From contig NZ_JXKD01000008.1 in NCBI RefSeq assembly GCF_001885765.1, positions 1 through 64,000 of the forward strand: a stretch of DNA of 64,000 nt, read 5' to 3'. Source of the stretch: Enterococcus aquimarinus (GTDB lineage Bacteria > Bacillota > Bacilli > Lactobacillales > Enterococcaceae). This document shows, in pieces, positions 42,900 through 50,813 of this stretch (the first letter of the stretch is position 1; every line of letters starts with the position of its first letter). Below the pieces are notes generated by a model. That model made no database searches. It was given only the letters and a program-made list of their open reading frames with translations, and was not told the DNA's origin. The translations under genes and the position numbers were made by a program.

Positions 42900-44874
42900 T
42901 TATCCTTGTTCCTCCTGTTGTGTAGTGGTTTCGGGTGTAATCGTAACGTATTTTTCACTCGCTTTTAACGGTGTGAAGGCGCGACCGCCACCGGTAAAGA
43001 ACTTACCGAAAAACTCTAAATATTGTAAACGAATGCCATGAACATAGGCACTTAAATAACTTAAAAAGATATTAATCGCATGTAACAAGATGAATAACAC
43101 AATCCCGATTGTAAAGCGCGCCACGGGTGGTAAGAAACTAATAATTAAGTTGAAGGCCGCCGCAATACTACCACCGGCCACACCAAGGGCCATCAAGCGG
43201 GTGTAACTGACTAAATCACTCATATAGTTCGTTAAATCCATCAAACTATATAACCCGGTCCCAATTTTCCCGACGAGTGTTTCGCCTTCAAAACTTCCTC
43301 CAATGACAACCGCAATCAAGGACACGATAATGCCTGTCAGACCAATTGTCGTTAGCGGTGTTTCTGGTAAAATCGTAAACCCAAGAGCTAGACTTGCACC
43401 ACTTAGTAAAAAGACCATCCACGAACCAGCTTGAAAGATCGCTTTGAGTTTTTGATTTTTGCGACTCCATAAGAGATAAAACTTTAAGATTAACGCAAAG
43501 AAGACTTGAATGAAACCAAAAACGACAGAAATAATCAAGATTTCGGTGATATCTGATTGATTCGATAATAGCTGAATCGGCATAGTTGCCCCAAAGAAAC
43601 TACCATAGATCAAGCCCCACATCATCGTTGGAACGGCACATAGTTGAAAGAAAGTTAAACTACGCTTCATACTGGCTTCGAAGTGGAAAAAGTGTTTCAC
43701 TAGGAAAATTGCTAGGAACAAGAAGAGTCCATAACCAAAATCGGCAACCATCATTCCAAAGGCTAAGGCATAAAATGGTGCCATAAAAGGCGTCGGATCG
43801 AGTTCATCGTATTGCGGTAAACTATACATTTCAATCAATGTTTCAAAAGGTGCCACGAAACGATGATTTTTTAATAAGATTGGGACATTTGGAATTTCTT
43901 CTTCTTTGACTTCTTCGAAAACGAGATAATAATTTCCTTTTGTAATTTGTTGTAAGCGTGCTTCTAAGTTACTAGCTTCATCGGAAGGGACCCAACCGGC
44001 CAAGCTTGTGACAGATTTCGAGCGTAATAATTTTTCTTGGCTCTTACTTTTCACAATGGCGCTACTATAATATTCCGCCACTAAGGTTAACGTAGCCGCT
44101 TCTGCGGACATTTGTTTTAATTGATTTTTGATGGATTGTTCTTCTTCTAGTACCTCAGCCATTTTGGATTTCATTTCACTTAAGGCTTCTGAAGGTTTCG
44201 CGGTAAAAGGATAATGATATTCGGTGAATCCAACGGTCGATAAGAGACGTTGAATCGGTTTTTGATTGACTTTATGAAACAACACGAATAAATACGTTGT
44301 TGTTGTTGTTTGTTGGATGGTTTGGCAATACGTGCTTGGATATTTTTCAAGCTCATGCGTTAAATGGGTCATTTGTTCATTCGGCAAGGTTCCTAACAAG
44401 CCGACTGAATGCTTCAGCGTTTTTAACACGGACGGCGCTTCATCAAAATAACGCCAACGGTTTAATTCGTCTTCTGCTTGCGAAAGATCTTGTCTTTCTT
44501 GTTCTAAAATGCGTAAACGCTTTTCTTTTTGGCGCAACTCATCCACTACTGTCTGCCATGAGGAAGCCTCGGTGATTTCGGCTAACTGTGACAACGTGTA
44601 GGTCGTGGGTTTCTTACGTAATCCTTCGATAAATGAGGGTTTTGGGATATACGATTCTAAGAAAGCTTTACCCAAAAGGACGCGGGTGAGTTCATTCTCG
44701 AGTGCTTCTGTTTGAGCCGAGATATTTTCTGACGTAAAGGCATTTTCAGACACTAAGATGCCATCATCTGCCGGTAATAATTCGGCCTTTTGAAAATTTT
44801 GGAGCGCTTGTAAGACGTGTTGTTGTTCTTTTTGAAACGTTAAGACATGGAATTTTTGCATTTGTACAATCGCC
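42900..44874 (-). CDS. ntpI: V-type ATPase subunit I (membrane stator)
   Basis: A 658-residue membrane subunit (the reading frame ends with its TTG start at 44874-44876). The N-terminal cytoplasmic half (to about 350) is rich in coiled coil (LRQKEKRLRILEQERQDLSQAEDEL) and has LAGWVPSDEASNLEARL. The C-terminal half has seven or eight helices, including FYALAFGMMVADFGYGLFL, LIYGSFFGAT and DLVSYTRLMALGVAGGSIA with the essential Arg facing the c-ring. The ribosome site is weak (GGTGG), so translation is probably coupled to ntpF. Confidence 0.95.
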
Positions 44875-44876
44875 AA

Positions 44877-45188
44877 TTAATTCACCACCGCTTCAAGGAT
44901 CAGATTAATGGCTTTGCGCCGTATTTCTGGAGAGACTTGTTGCAAGGTCGCAATTTCTCCTGCAGTTTTTTCGATTAAAGGTGCTTTGAGCTGCGCTAAC
45001 TCTGCTGCTTGTTGCTCGAGCAGTTCTTGTTGCGCTTGTTTTTCTTGGACACGCAATGTGTCATGGAACGCTTCAATCGCTTCTTGACTACGTTTTTCTT
45101 TTTCTTCGATTAAAGCAGTTGTTTCTTGCAAAAGCGTTTCGGCTTTTTTCTCTGCTTCGATCACTTGTTGAATCGCATCGACACTCAT
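44877..45188 (-). CDS. ntpF: V-type ATPase subunit G/H-like peripheral stalk protein
   Basis: A 103-residue, almost wholly helical charged protein (VIEAEKKAETLLQETTALIEE, then QQELLEQQAAELAQLK), the partner of NtpE in the peripheral stalk. The ATG at 45186-45188 has AAGGAGG at good spacing; a longer frame starting 13 codons earlier has none. It leads the operon, whose order F-I-K-E-C-G-A-B-D is that of Enterococcus hirae ntp. Confidence 0.93.
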   Translation of the reverse strand: MSVDAIQQVIEAEKKAETLLQETTALIEEKEKRSQEAIEAFHDTLRVQEKQAQQELLEQQAAELAQLKAPLIEKTAGEIATLQQVSPEIRRKAINLILEAVVN

Positions 45189-45253
45189 GACGAATTTCCT
45201 CCTTTGGTTTGATTCAAATAAAAGCATAACAGGTAAACTTATTTGTTATATAA

Positions 45254-45282
45254 ATGTTAACGAAATTTTTAGAGTGAGTCAA
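45254..45282 (-). promoter_or_regulatory. Promoter of the ntp operon
   Basis: On the minus strand TTGACT and TAACAT are separated by 17 bp, placing the transcript start about 60 bp before ntpF. Confidence 0.65.
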
Positions 45283-45310
45283 GGAAACTCTCCCTTTTTT
45301 CTTAAAAAAT

Positions 45311-45356
45311 TCACACTTTTTCGCTTTTAAACATGATTTCGTCACACTTTTTCGCT
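45311..45356. promoter_or_regulatory. 15-bp direct repeat upstream of the ntp promoter
   Basis: TCACACTTTTTCGCT occurs exactly twice, at 45311-45325 and 45342-45356, 31 bp apart (about three helical turns) and about 30-75 bp upstream of the -35 box. This is the geometry of an activator site with tandem half-sites. Confidence 0.55.
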
Positions 45357-45519
45357 GCTTTCGAAAAAAAAACACTATTAAATAGGAAGAAAAAATTCTT
45401 TTTAAGAAAGAATACACCTTGGCAAGCTGTATCAGATTTGTTTACTTTTTAAGCGAAGTGGTGTCAAAATGGATCAATCATCAGATAATTACAATCATTC
45501 TCCAACCCTTTCAACACGA

Positions 45520-45568
45520 AAAAAAGATACTGATTTCTAGTCTTATGCTAGAAATTCAGTATCTTTTT
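45520..45568 (-). terminator. Intrinsic terminator of the PTS IIC operon
   Basis: AAAAAGATACTGA.TTTCTAG pairs with its complement (one bulge) around a 7-nt loop, 4 bp past the stop at 45573, with T tracts on both strands. Confidence 0.85.
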
Positions 45569-45572
45569 GGCT

Positions 45573-46868
45573 TTATTTCATTTCGGCTAAACGATTTTTT
45601 TCCATTAGTTTAAAGAATGGGTAATAAATCACTGCACTGGTAAAGACTAAGAAGAGCGTAAAGATGACATTGCGCCAGTCCATACTGGATAAGTATGCTT
45701 GCGCGACGAATGGCGTAAAGGATGGATCGATGATGAACCCTAATCCGATAAAGCCAAGCTTTTGGGCAAAATACGTTAGTAATAAGTTGACAATTGGTGC
45801 GACTAAAAATGGAAAAGCTAAGATTGGATTAAAGACGATTGGCAAGCCAAAAATCACCGGCTCATTAATCGAGCATAGTCCTGGAATGAAGGATAATTTC
45901 CCGATTGTCCGAAACTCGCTGACTTTACTTCTCATCATCAAGACAACCAGTCCCATCGTAGCACCTGCGCCACCCATAACGGAGATTCGGAACATTTGTA
46001 AATTCATCAAGTGCGTCATTTGTTCCCCGTTTGCCAATTGTTCTGCGTTATAACCGGTTTGCGCGATTCCTAACGTGAAAACAAGTGGGAAGATAATGGA
46101 CGATCCATTAATCCCAAATAACCAAAGGATATTTCCAAGAGTCACGATTAGTAAGAATCCACCTAAACTACCGGCTAAATCAGTCGCTGGCGTTAACACT
46201 TGCATAATTGCTTCTGGGAAAATTTGATCGGTTGTGATTAAGAAAATCACATTGATACCATAAAAGAAAATAATGTTGGCTAACAGCGGTAATAAGGTAT
46301 TCATAAACATTGTCACCATCGGCGGAACAGTATCCGGCATGGTGAATTTAATGTTTTTTGTTTCAAAGAAACGTGAAATTTCAACAGCTAATAATCCGAT
46401 AATAATTGCGACAAATAAGCCATTTGTCCCTAGATAGTTTAAGTTAATCGTTCCTTCAACGACCGGTGTACAAACCATCGCAAAGGTTACTAAGGCCATC
46501 ATTCCGTTCATAGATGGATTTAGTCCATAATCTTTTGCTAAGGAATAGGCAATTCCAAAGGCACTAATTAAACCAACTAGCCCCATTGTTAAATTGTAAG
46601 GCGCTGTAATCAAATCATAGTTTGCCGTTGCAAAATCTTTCCAGTTCGCTAAGAAACGTAAGAATATTCCGGCTGTTTCAGGATTGTATTGCTCCATATT
46701 GATCGATGGATTAGCAAAAATTAAGAAAAACGAGCCAATCACGATAAAAGGTAACCCAAACATCATCCCCGTTGAGATGGCTTTTAAGTGTCGTTGATTA
46801 CCCAATTTTGCGGCTAACGGGCTTAAAAGACCATTTAATTTATCCATAAACGCTGCTGACTTTTTCAT
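45573..46868 (-). CDS. PTS cellobiose/lactose-family IIC permease
   Basis: A 431-residue membrane permease of the Lac/Cel PTS family that transports and phosphorylates a disaccharide with its IIA and IIB partners. About ten hydrophobic segments are visible. Diagnostic stretches are GMMFGLPFIVIGSFFLI, FGINGSSIIFPLVFTLG and the substrate-site motif SINEPVIFGLPIVFNP. No IIA or IIB is nearby, so they must be encoded elsewhere. It is 12 bp downstream of a RarA-C-terminal-like gene and is divergent from an RpiR regulator. AGGAGG precedes the ATG. Confidence 0.92.
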   Translation of the reverse strand: MKKSAAFMDKLNGLLSPLAAKLGNQRHLKAISTGMMFGLPFIVIGSFFLIFANPSINMEQYNPETAGIFLRFLANWKDFATANYDLITAPYNLTMGLVGLISAFGIAYSLAKDYGLNPSMNGMMALVTFAMVCTPVVEGTINLNYLGTNGLFVAIIIGLLAVEISRFFETKNIKFTMPDTVPPMVTMFMNTLLPLLANIIFFYGINVIFLITTDQIFPEAIMQVLTPATDLAGSLGGFLLIVTLGNILWLFGINGSSIIFPLVFTLGIAQTGYNAEQLANGEQMTHLMNLQMFRISVMGGAGATMGLVVLMMRSKVSEFRTIGKLSFIPGLCSINEPVIFGLPIVFNPILAFPFLVAPIVNLLLTYFAQKLGFIGLGFIIDPSFTPFVAQAYLSSMDWRNVIFTLFLVFTSAVIYYPFFKLMEKNRLAEMK

Positions 46869-46880
46869 TCTTTTTTCCTC

Positions 46881-47498
46881 CTAGACTTGCCAACTATTAA
46901 ACTGAAACGCATCTTCTACGACATTGTTTGGATCATAATGATTTAAAATCTCGTCGTATTGCTCTTTGTAGTCATTATCAACTTTCGCTTGAGGAATGAC
47001 TTTACTTGCTTCGTGTAAGAAATGATGGGAATCACGTCCCATTTGTGCGCCACGAGTCGTATGTTTGTCGAGTGCATAGTCAGGAATTTCAGGTACATAG
47101 CCCATCGCAAAACTTTTAATCATAATATTTTTGAGTAAATCTGAAGAACGGTCTTTTTCAGAAGCACATAAGTAACGAATCGCATGAATAATAAACATTA
47201 AACGGTCCGATTCATTGTACTGGAATTCTTTACGCATTTGATTAAAGTTATTCACCATAATGGCCGCTTCTGGATTTCCCATGCCGATATCTTCGACCGA
47301 AATCGCTAGTAGGCGACGCCATAATTTTTCTTCATATTGCGGCGAGGTAATATACATTTCATACGCAAATTCACATGCGGCTCTTTCGTAACCTCTGCGA
47401 ATTGATTTTTGTAGAGCAGAAATAACTTCGTCGCCAGCTAAGCCGTTACGCGTAGTCGTTCTTGCCCAAGGATCTTGAATGATTTTTTTCTTTTCCAT
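46881..47498 (-). CDS. Stand-alone RarA/MgsA C-terminal-like protein
   Basis: A 205-residue helical protein similar to the C-terminal domain of the replication-associated ATPase RarA/MgsA: VISALQKSIRRGYERAACEFAYEM, KLWRRLLAISVEDIGMGNPEAA and LLKNIMIKSFAMGYVPEIPDYALDKHT. It has no AAA+ ATPase domain, Walker motif or N-terminal part. It is the first gene of a two-gene unit with the PTS IIC and is divergent from rpiR by about 40 bp; AGGAG stands before the ATG. Its function in a sugar operon is unknown. I recall similar stand-alone proteins near PTS loci in other Firmicutes but could not check. Confidence 0.75.
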   Translation of the reverse strand: MEKKKIIQDPWARTTTRNGLAGDEVISALQKSIRRGYERAACEFAYEMYITSPQYEEKLWRRLLAISVEDIGMGNPEAAIMVNNFNQMRKEFQYNESDRLMFIIHAIRYLCASEKDRSSDLLKNIMIKSFAMGYVPEIPDYALDKHTTRGAQMGRDSHHFLHEASKVIPQAKVDNDYKEQYDEILNHYDPNNVVEDAFQFNSWQV

Positions 47499-47538
47499 GG
47501 TATAATGCTCCTATCTAGATTTTTATTGGGGTGAAATG

Positions 47539-48243
47539 ATGAATATTGAAAATTTAATTGAAAAGTATCAATTAAATGATTCCGAAGCTCGTGCCTTACG
47601 CTTTATGGATCAACATAAAGAAGGCTTAAAAAAAATAGGGATTCGCGAAGTGGCCAAACAAGCTTTTGTTTCAACAGCGAGCATTGTCAATATGTCCAAA
47701 AAAATGGGATTTTCTGGTTATAGTGAACTCGTTTTTTCACTCCAGTCGCCAAGCGTCTCAGCAAATACCGACTTGACGGATTTAGTCACTGTCGAAGAAC
47801 AACAGCTGTTTACCCAATTAATGACCCACTATCGTGACAAACGAATCATGGTATTGGCATCGGGCTTTTCGCAAAATATTGCGAACTACATGAACGAAAC
47901 CTTTAATCTTTATGGCTTTCGGGCAACAGCCAATAGCCATTTAGAATTTTTGCGCGGGACGAATGAGGAAGACATTTTACTCATTATTATTTCGAATTCT
48001 GGTGATACCCAGCGCTTAGTTGAACTCGCAGAAATTGCTCAAAAACATCAGATGGCGTTAATTGCTTTTGTTGGAGATAAAAAATCGAAAGTTGGCGACT
48101 TAGCAACTTTGACGATTAGCACCAATACGTATTCACCAAAAACGCTACAATCCTTCACGCCAAACTTCTTTTTTGGGACGGTACTCAATCAATTCGAATT
48201 ATTATTGAACGGAGCCTTAAAGAATCTTTATGACGCACCTTAA
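47539..48243 (+). CDS. MurR/RpiR family transcriptional regulator
   Basis: A 234-residue regulator with an N-terminal RpiR helix-turn-helix (IGIREVAKQAFVSTASIVNMSKKMGFSGYSELVF) and a C-terminal SIS sugar-phosphate domain (RIMVLASGFSQNIANYMNETF, LLIIISNSGDTQRLVELAEIA). The ATG at 47539 is favoured because it lies 6 nt from GGGGTG; the ATG one codon earlier is only 3 nt away. An extended -10 TGGTATAAT lies in the short divergent gap and overlaps the start of the gene at 47498, so it probably controls that gene, the PTS permease and itself. Confidence 0.92.
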   Translation: MNIENLIEKYQLNDSEARALRFMDQHKEGLKKIGIREVAKQAFVSTASIVNMSKKMGFSGYSELVFSLQSPSVSANTDLTDLVTVEEQQLFTQLMTHYRDKRIMVLASGFSQNIANYMNETFNLYGFRATANSHLEFLRGTNEEDILLIIISNSGDTQRLVELAEIAQKHQMALIAFVGDKKSKVGDLATLTISTNTYSPKTLQSFTPNFFFGTVLNQFELLLNGALKNLYDAP

Positions 48244-48400
48244 GTGTTTGGCCTTTTCTACGATTTCATTATAACGAGGAATTGGATTTTTGTACGCTTT
48301 TTTAAGTTTTTATAAAATTTTTTACTAATTTTAAAACATGTTTCACTATCTTTAGCGAACTTATTCTTCTTTATACTTTAAAATCGTTCGTTTATAACGC

Positions 48401-48442
48401 AAAAAAAAGAAGCTGTGACAATCGTCATCGCTTCTTTTTTTT
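48401..48442. terminator. Bidirectional terminator between rpiR and the first P1B-4 pump
   Basis: AAAAAAGAAGC with an inner TGAC/GTCA core pairs with GCTTCTTTTTT. A and T tracts in the arms serve both convergent genes. Confidence 0.85.
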
Positions 48443-48444
48443 CA

Positions 48445-50421
48445 TCATTCTTTAATGGGTAAGAGTAAACGTAAGCCATTCAAAATGACAACGAGTGTAC
48501 TGCCTTCGTGGACAAAGACGCCAAGCCCAATTTCGATTTTGCCAAAGAAATTGAATACGACGAGTAACGCCACAATTAACATGGAGAAAATCATATTTTG
48601 CCAAACAATCCGGTCGAGTTTCTTGGAGACTTGATGGGCATATTTAAATCGCGTTAAGTCATTCTTCATAATAACGGCGTCTGCTACGTCAATCGCCACA
48701 TCCGTTCCATCACCCATGGCAAAACCAATATCCGCTTGGACTAGGGCTGGCGCATCATTAATCCCATCGCCAAGCATCACCGTTTTGCCATACTGTTGTT
48801 GTAGTTCTGTGATAATGGTTGATTTTTGTTCGGGTAAAACATTGCCTTTTACCTGGGAGATGCCCAGTAAATCACCCACGGCTTGCCCAGTTAAGGTAGC
48901 ATCTCCTGTAATCATGACTGTTTGAATCCCTTGCGTATCCAAATAATCGATGACACTTGATGCCGTTGGTTGTGGTAAATCCATCATAGCCAAATAGCCA
49001 ACCACATGATCATTTTCACCAAAGAAGACGACATTCTTGCCTTGTTTTGTCAGACGTTCGGTTTGCACTAATAATTCGCTCGCGATATTGGCAAAGAAAT
49101 CTTGTTTCCCGATTTTATATTCCTTGCCTTCATATATAGTCTTTAAGCCTTTCCCAATATCATTTTGGACATCGAGTGCAATGGGGGACACTTGATCAAA
49201 ATGACGTAACATTGCTTTCGCTAACGGATGGTTCGCACTATTTTCCATTGAAACAATGATTTTTGTCCAGTCAGACGCTTTTCTCTCATCGATAAAATAA
49301 ACGTCTGTTACCGCGGGATTCCCTTGCGTCAATGTACCCGTTTTATCAAAAGCCACTGCTTGCACATCGGCTAAATTCGCTAAGTACGAGCCACCTTTAA
49401 ATAACACGCCACGTTTGGCTAAATTCGAAATGCCCGATAAACTAGCAGGAATCGCACTTGCTGCTAGGGCACATGGGGAAGCTGAAATCATCAAGACCAT
49501 TCCTCGATAGAAACTCGCATACCAGCCCCACTGAAAGATCACTATCCCGGATAAAATAAAGAGCGGCACGATGGCTAAGACCGTTTTTACGTAGAGTGGT
49601 TCAATTTGTTTAATTTTTGTTGCTGTCGGTGATAAGCGACTTTGCGATTGGTTCACTAATGTTAAAATTTTGGCAAAGATCGTGTCGGAAGCAACTTTTG
49701 TAACAGTCATCGTAAACGTTCCTTGACCATTAATGGTGCTTCCGTAAACTTCTGCTCCAACAGTTTTTTCTTGTGGCATGCTTTCACCATTAATGGACGA
49801 TTCATTTAACGTACTACTTCCTTCAAGAATCACACCATCTGTTGGCACTTGATCACCTGGGAGGACTTTTAACTGGTCCCCAATTTTTAAGGTCTCAACT
49901 TCTACCATTACATATTCACCATTTGCTTGGCGTAACCGAGCTTTCGTTGGGTTCATTTTTAGGAGCGCGGTAATTTCTCGCTTACTGCGTCCTTCCGCAT
50001 ATTCTTCTAGAAAATGAGCTCCTGAAAAAATAAGAATAAGTAATGCACCTTCATCGTAATCGCCAAGAAAAACAGCCCCAATGGCAGCTAGCGTCATTAA
50101 AATATGCACGTTTGGCCAAAATTTCTTTAAACGGATACTCTCTGTAATGGTTTCACCAATTCCTTCAAAAATCACTTGATAACCGGCAACGACCATCGCA
50201 CTCAACATGAATAGATTCGATAACGATTCTGGTAACGGACTAAGAAGAGCAATCAAATAAAGGACTAGTCCAACAACATACAGGATGACTGGCTGCTTTC
50301 CATGATTATGGTGATGACTACAGCTAGATGCCGCCTCTGTGTGTTGGTGGTGATGCTCATGATCGTGGTCGTGGTCGTGATGGTCTTGGCATGAATGGTC
50401 TTTTTTTACTATCATTGACAT
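48445..50421 (-). CDS. P1B-4-type heavy-metal-transporting ATPase with His-rich N-terminus
   Basis: A 658-residue P-type ATPase. The N-terminal 37 residues contain about 18 His (DHHDHDHDHEHHHQH and SCSHHHNHG), probably a metal-binding tail. Conserved parts are the TGE-equivalent NGESMPQEK, the transmembrane metal site SPCALA, the phosphorylation motif DKTGTLTQG, GDGINDAP and the C-terminal HEGST. SPC plus HEGxT marks subgroup P1B-4 (CoaT/PfeT/FrvA/ZosA), linked to Co, Fe or Zn efflux, rather than the CPC of Cu/Zn/Cd pumps. GGAGGG precedes the ATG. The promoter at 50443-50499 contains two identical-type palindromes. It is paralogous to the pump at 50806-52647. Confidence 0.92.
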   Translation of the reverse strand: MSMIVKKDHSCQDHHDHDHDHEHHHQHTEAASSCSHHHNHGKQPVILYVVGLVLYLIALLSPLPESLSNLFMLSAMVVAGYQVIFEGIGETITESIRLKKFWPNVHILMTLAAIGAVFLGDYDEGALLILIFSGAHFLEEYAEGRSKREITALLKMNPTKARLRQANGEYVMVEVETLKIGDQLKVLPGDQVPTDGVILEGSSTLNESSINGESMPQEKTVGAEVYGSTINGQGTFTMTVTKVASDTIFAKILTLVNQSQSRLSPTATKIKQIEPLYVKTVLAIVPLFILSGIVIFQWGWYASFYRGMVLMISASPCALAASAIPASLSGISNLAKRGVLFKGGSYLANLADVQAVAFDKTGTLTQGNPAVTDVYFIDERKASDWTKIIVSMENSANHPLAKAMLRHFDQVSPIALDVQNDIGKGLKTIYEGKEYKIGKQDFFANIASELLVQTERLTKQGKNVVFFGENDHVVGYLAMMDLPQPTASSVIDYLDTQGIQTVMITGDATLTGQAVGDLLGISQVKGNVLPEQKSTIITELQQQYGKTVMLGDGINDAPALVQADIGFAMGDGTDVAIDVADAVIMKNDLTRFKYAHQVSKKLDRIVWQNMIFSMLIVALLVVFNFFGKIEIGLGVFVHEGSTLVVILNGLRLLLPIKE

Positions 50422-50442
50422 TTCGTTCCCTCCAGTTCATAC

Positions 50443-50499
50443 ATGAATAATCATTCATTTGTTATCCTTATTATATATGAATGAAAATTCATTTGTCAA
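50443..50499 (-). promoter_or_regulatory. Consensus promoter with twin ATGAAT-4-ATTCAT operators
   Basis: On the minus strand TTGACA (50494-50499) and TATAAT (50470-50475) are 18 bp apart. One palindrome, ATGAAT-GAAA-ATTCAT (50477-50492), fills the spacer; a second, ATGAAT-AATC-ATTCAT (50443-50458), lies just past the transcript start. The centres are 34 bp apart. ArsR/SmtB-type metal sensors use AT-rich sites with similar half-sites; no regulator gene is adjacent. Confidence 0.8.
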
Positions 50500-50590
50500 T
50501 AGACTTTCTCCTCTTTCACCTATTTTTAACTATTGTTACAATTAATCGAAACGACTTTGCAATTCGTCTAGTTCTCGTCATTTTTGTGTT

Positions 50591-50639
50591 AAAAAAAGGA
50601 ATAGAATCATGACAGTTGTCATCGTTCTATTCCTTTTTT
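50591..50639. terminator. Bidirectional terminator hairpin upstream of the first pump
   Basis: AAAAAAGGAATAGAA and TTCTATTCCTTTTTT pair around an inner ATGACA/TGTCAT stem, with T tracts on both strands. It lies after the second pump gene and its repeats and insulates the two pump genes. Confidence 0.85.
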
Positions 50640-50640
50640 C

Positions 50641-50813
50641 TCGATTGTTCTCCAGTCGCTCAGAGCAACGCGCCTTTTGTCGCACCTTATTTTTAGGGTT
50701 CAAAAGGCTGCTCTTTCGGCTACTTCAATCCTTACGCTCAATTGAGAAAACCAATTGCTCGTAGGGATTTCCAGTCGCTCAGACCATAACGCCTTTTGTC
50801 GCACCTTATTTTT
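50641..50813. repeat. One and a half tandem copies of a hairpin repeat related to the 1163-1526 array
   Basis: A full unit (about 50695-50813) is preceded by a half unit (50641-50694): CCAGTCGCTCAGA to CACCTTATTTTT occurs at 50652-50694 and again at 50771-50813, 119 bp apart. The full unit aligns with the 123-bp repeat (GGC.TGCTCTT.CGGC.ACTTCA, a central CAAT..GA.AAAACC..ATTGCT, then TTCCAGT.GCT.AGA and CACCTT.TATT). It folds as a long hairpin. The end again supplies the stop codon of the abutting gene (50806-50808). Confidence 0.85.

Noticed and set aside
48445-50421. Annotation as a CopA/ZntA-type Cu or Zn/Cd pump
   Set aside because: The metal site is SPC rather than CPC, and HEGST is present, both marking subgroup P1B-4.
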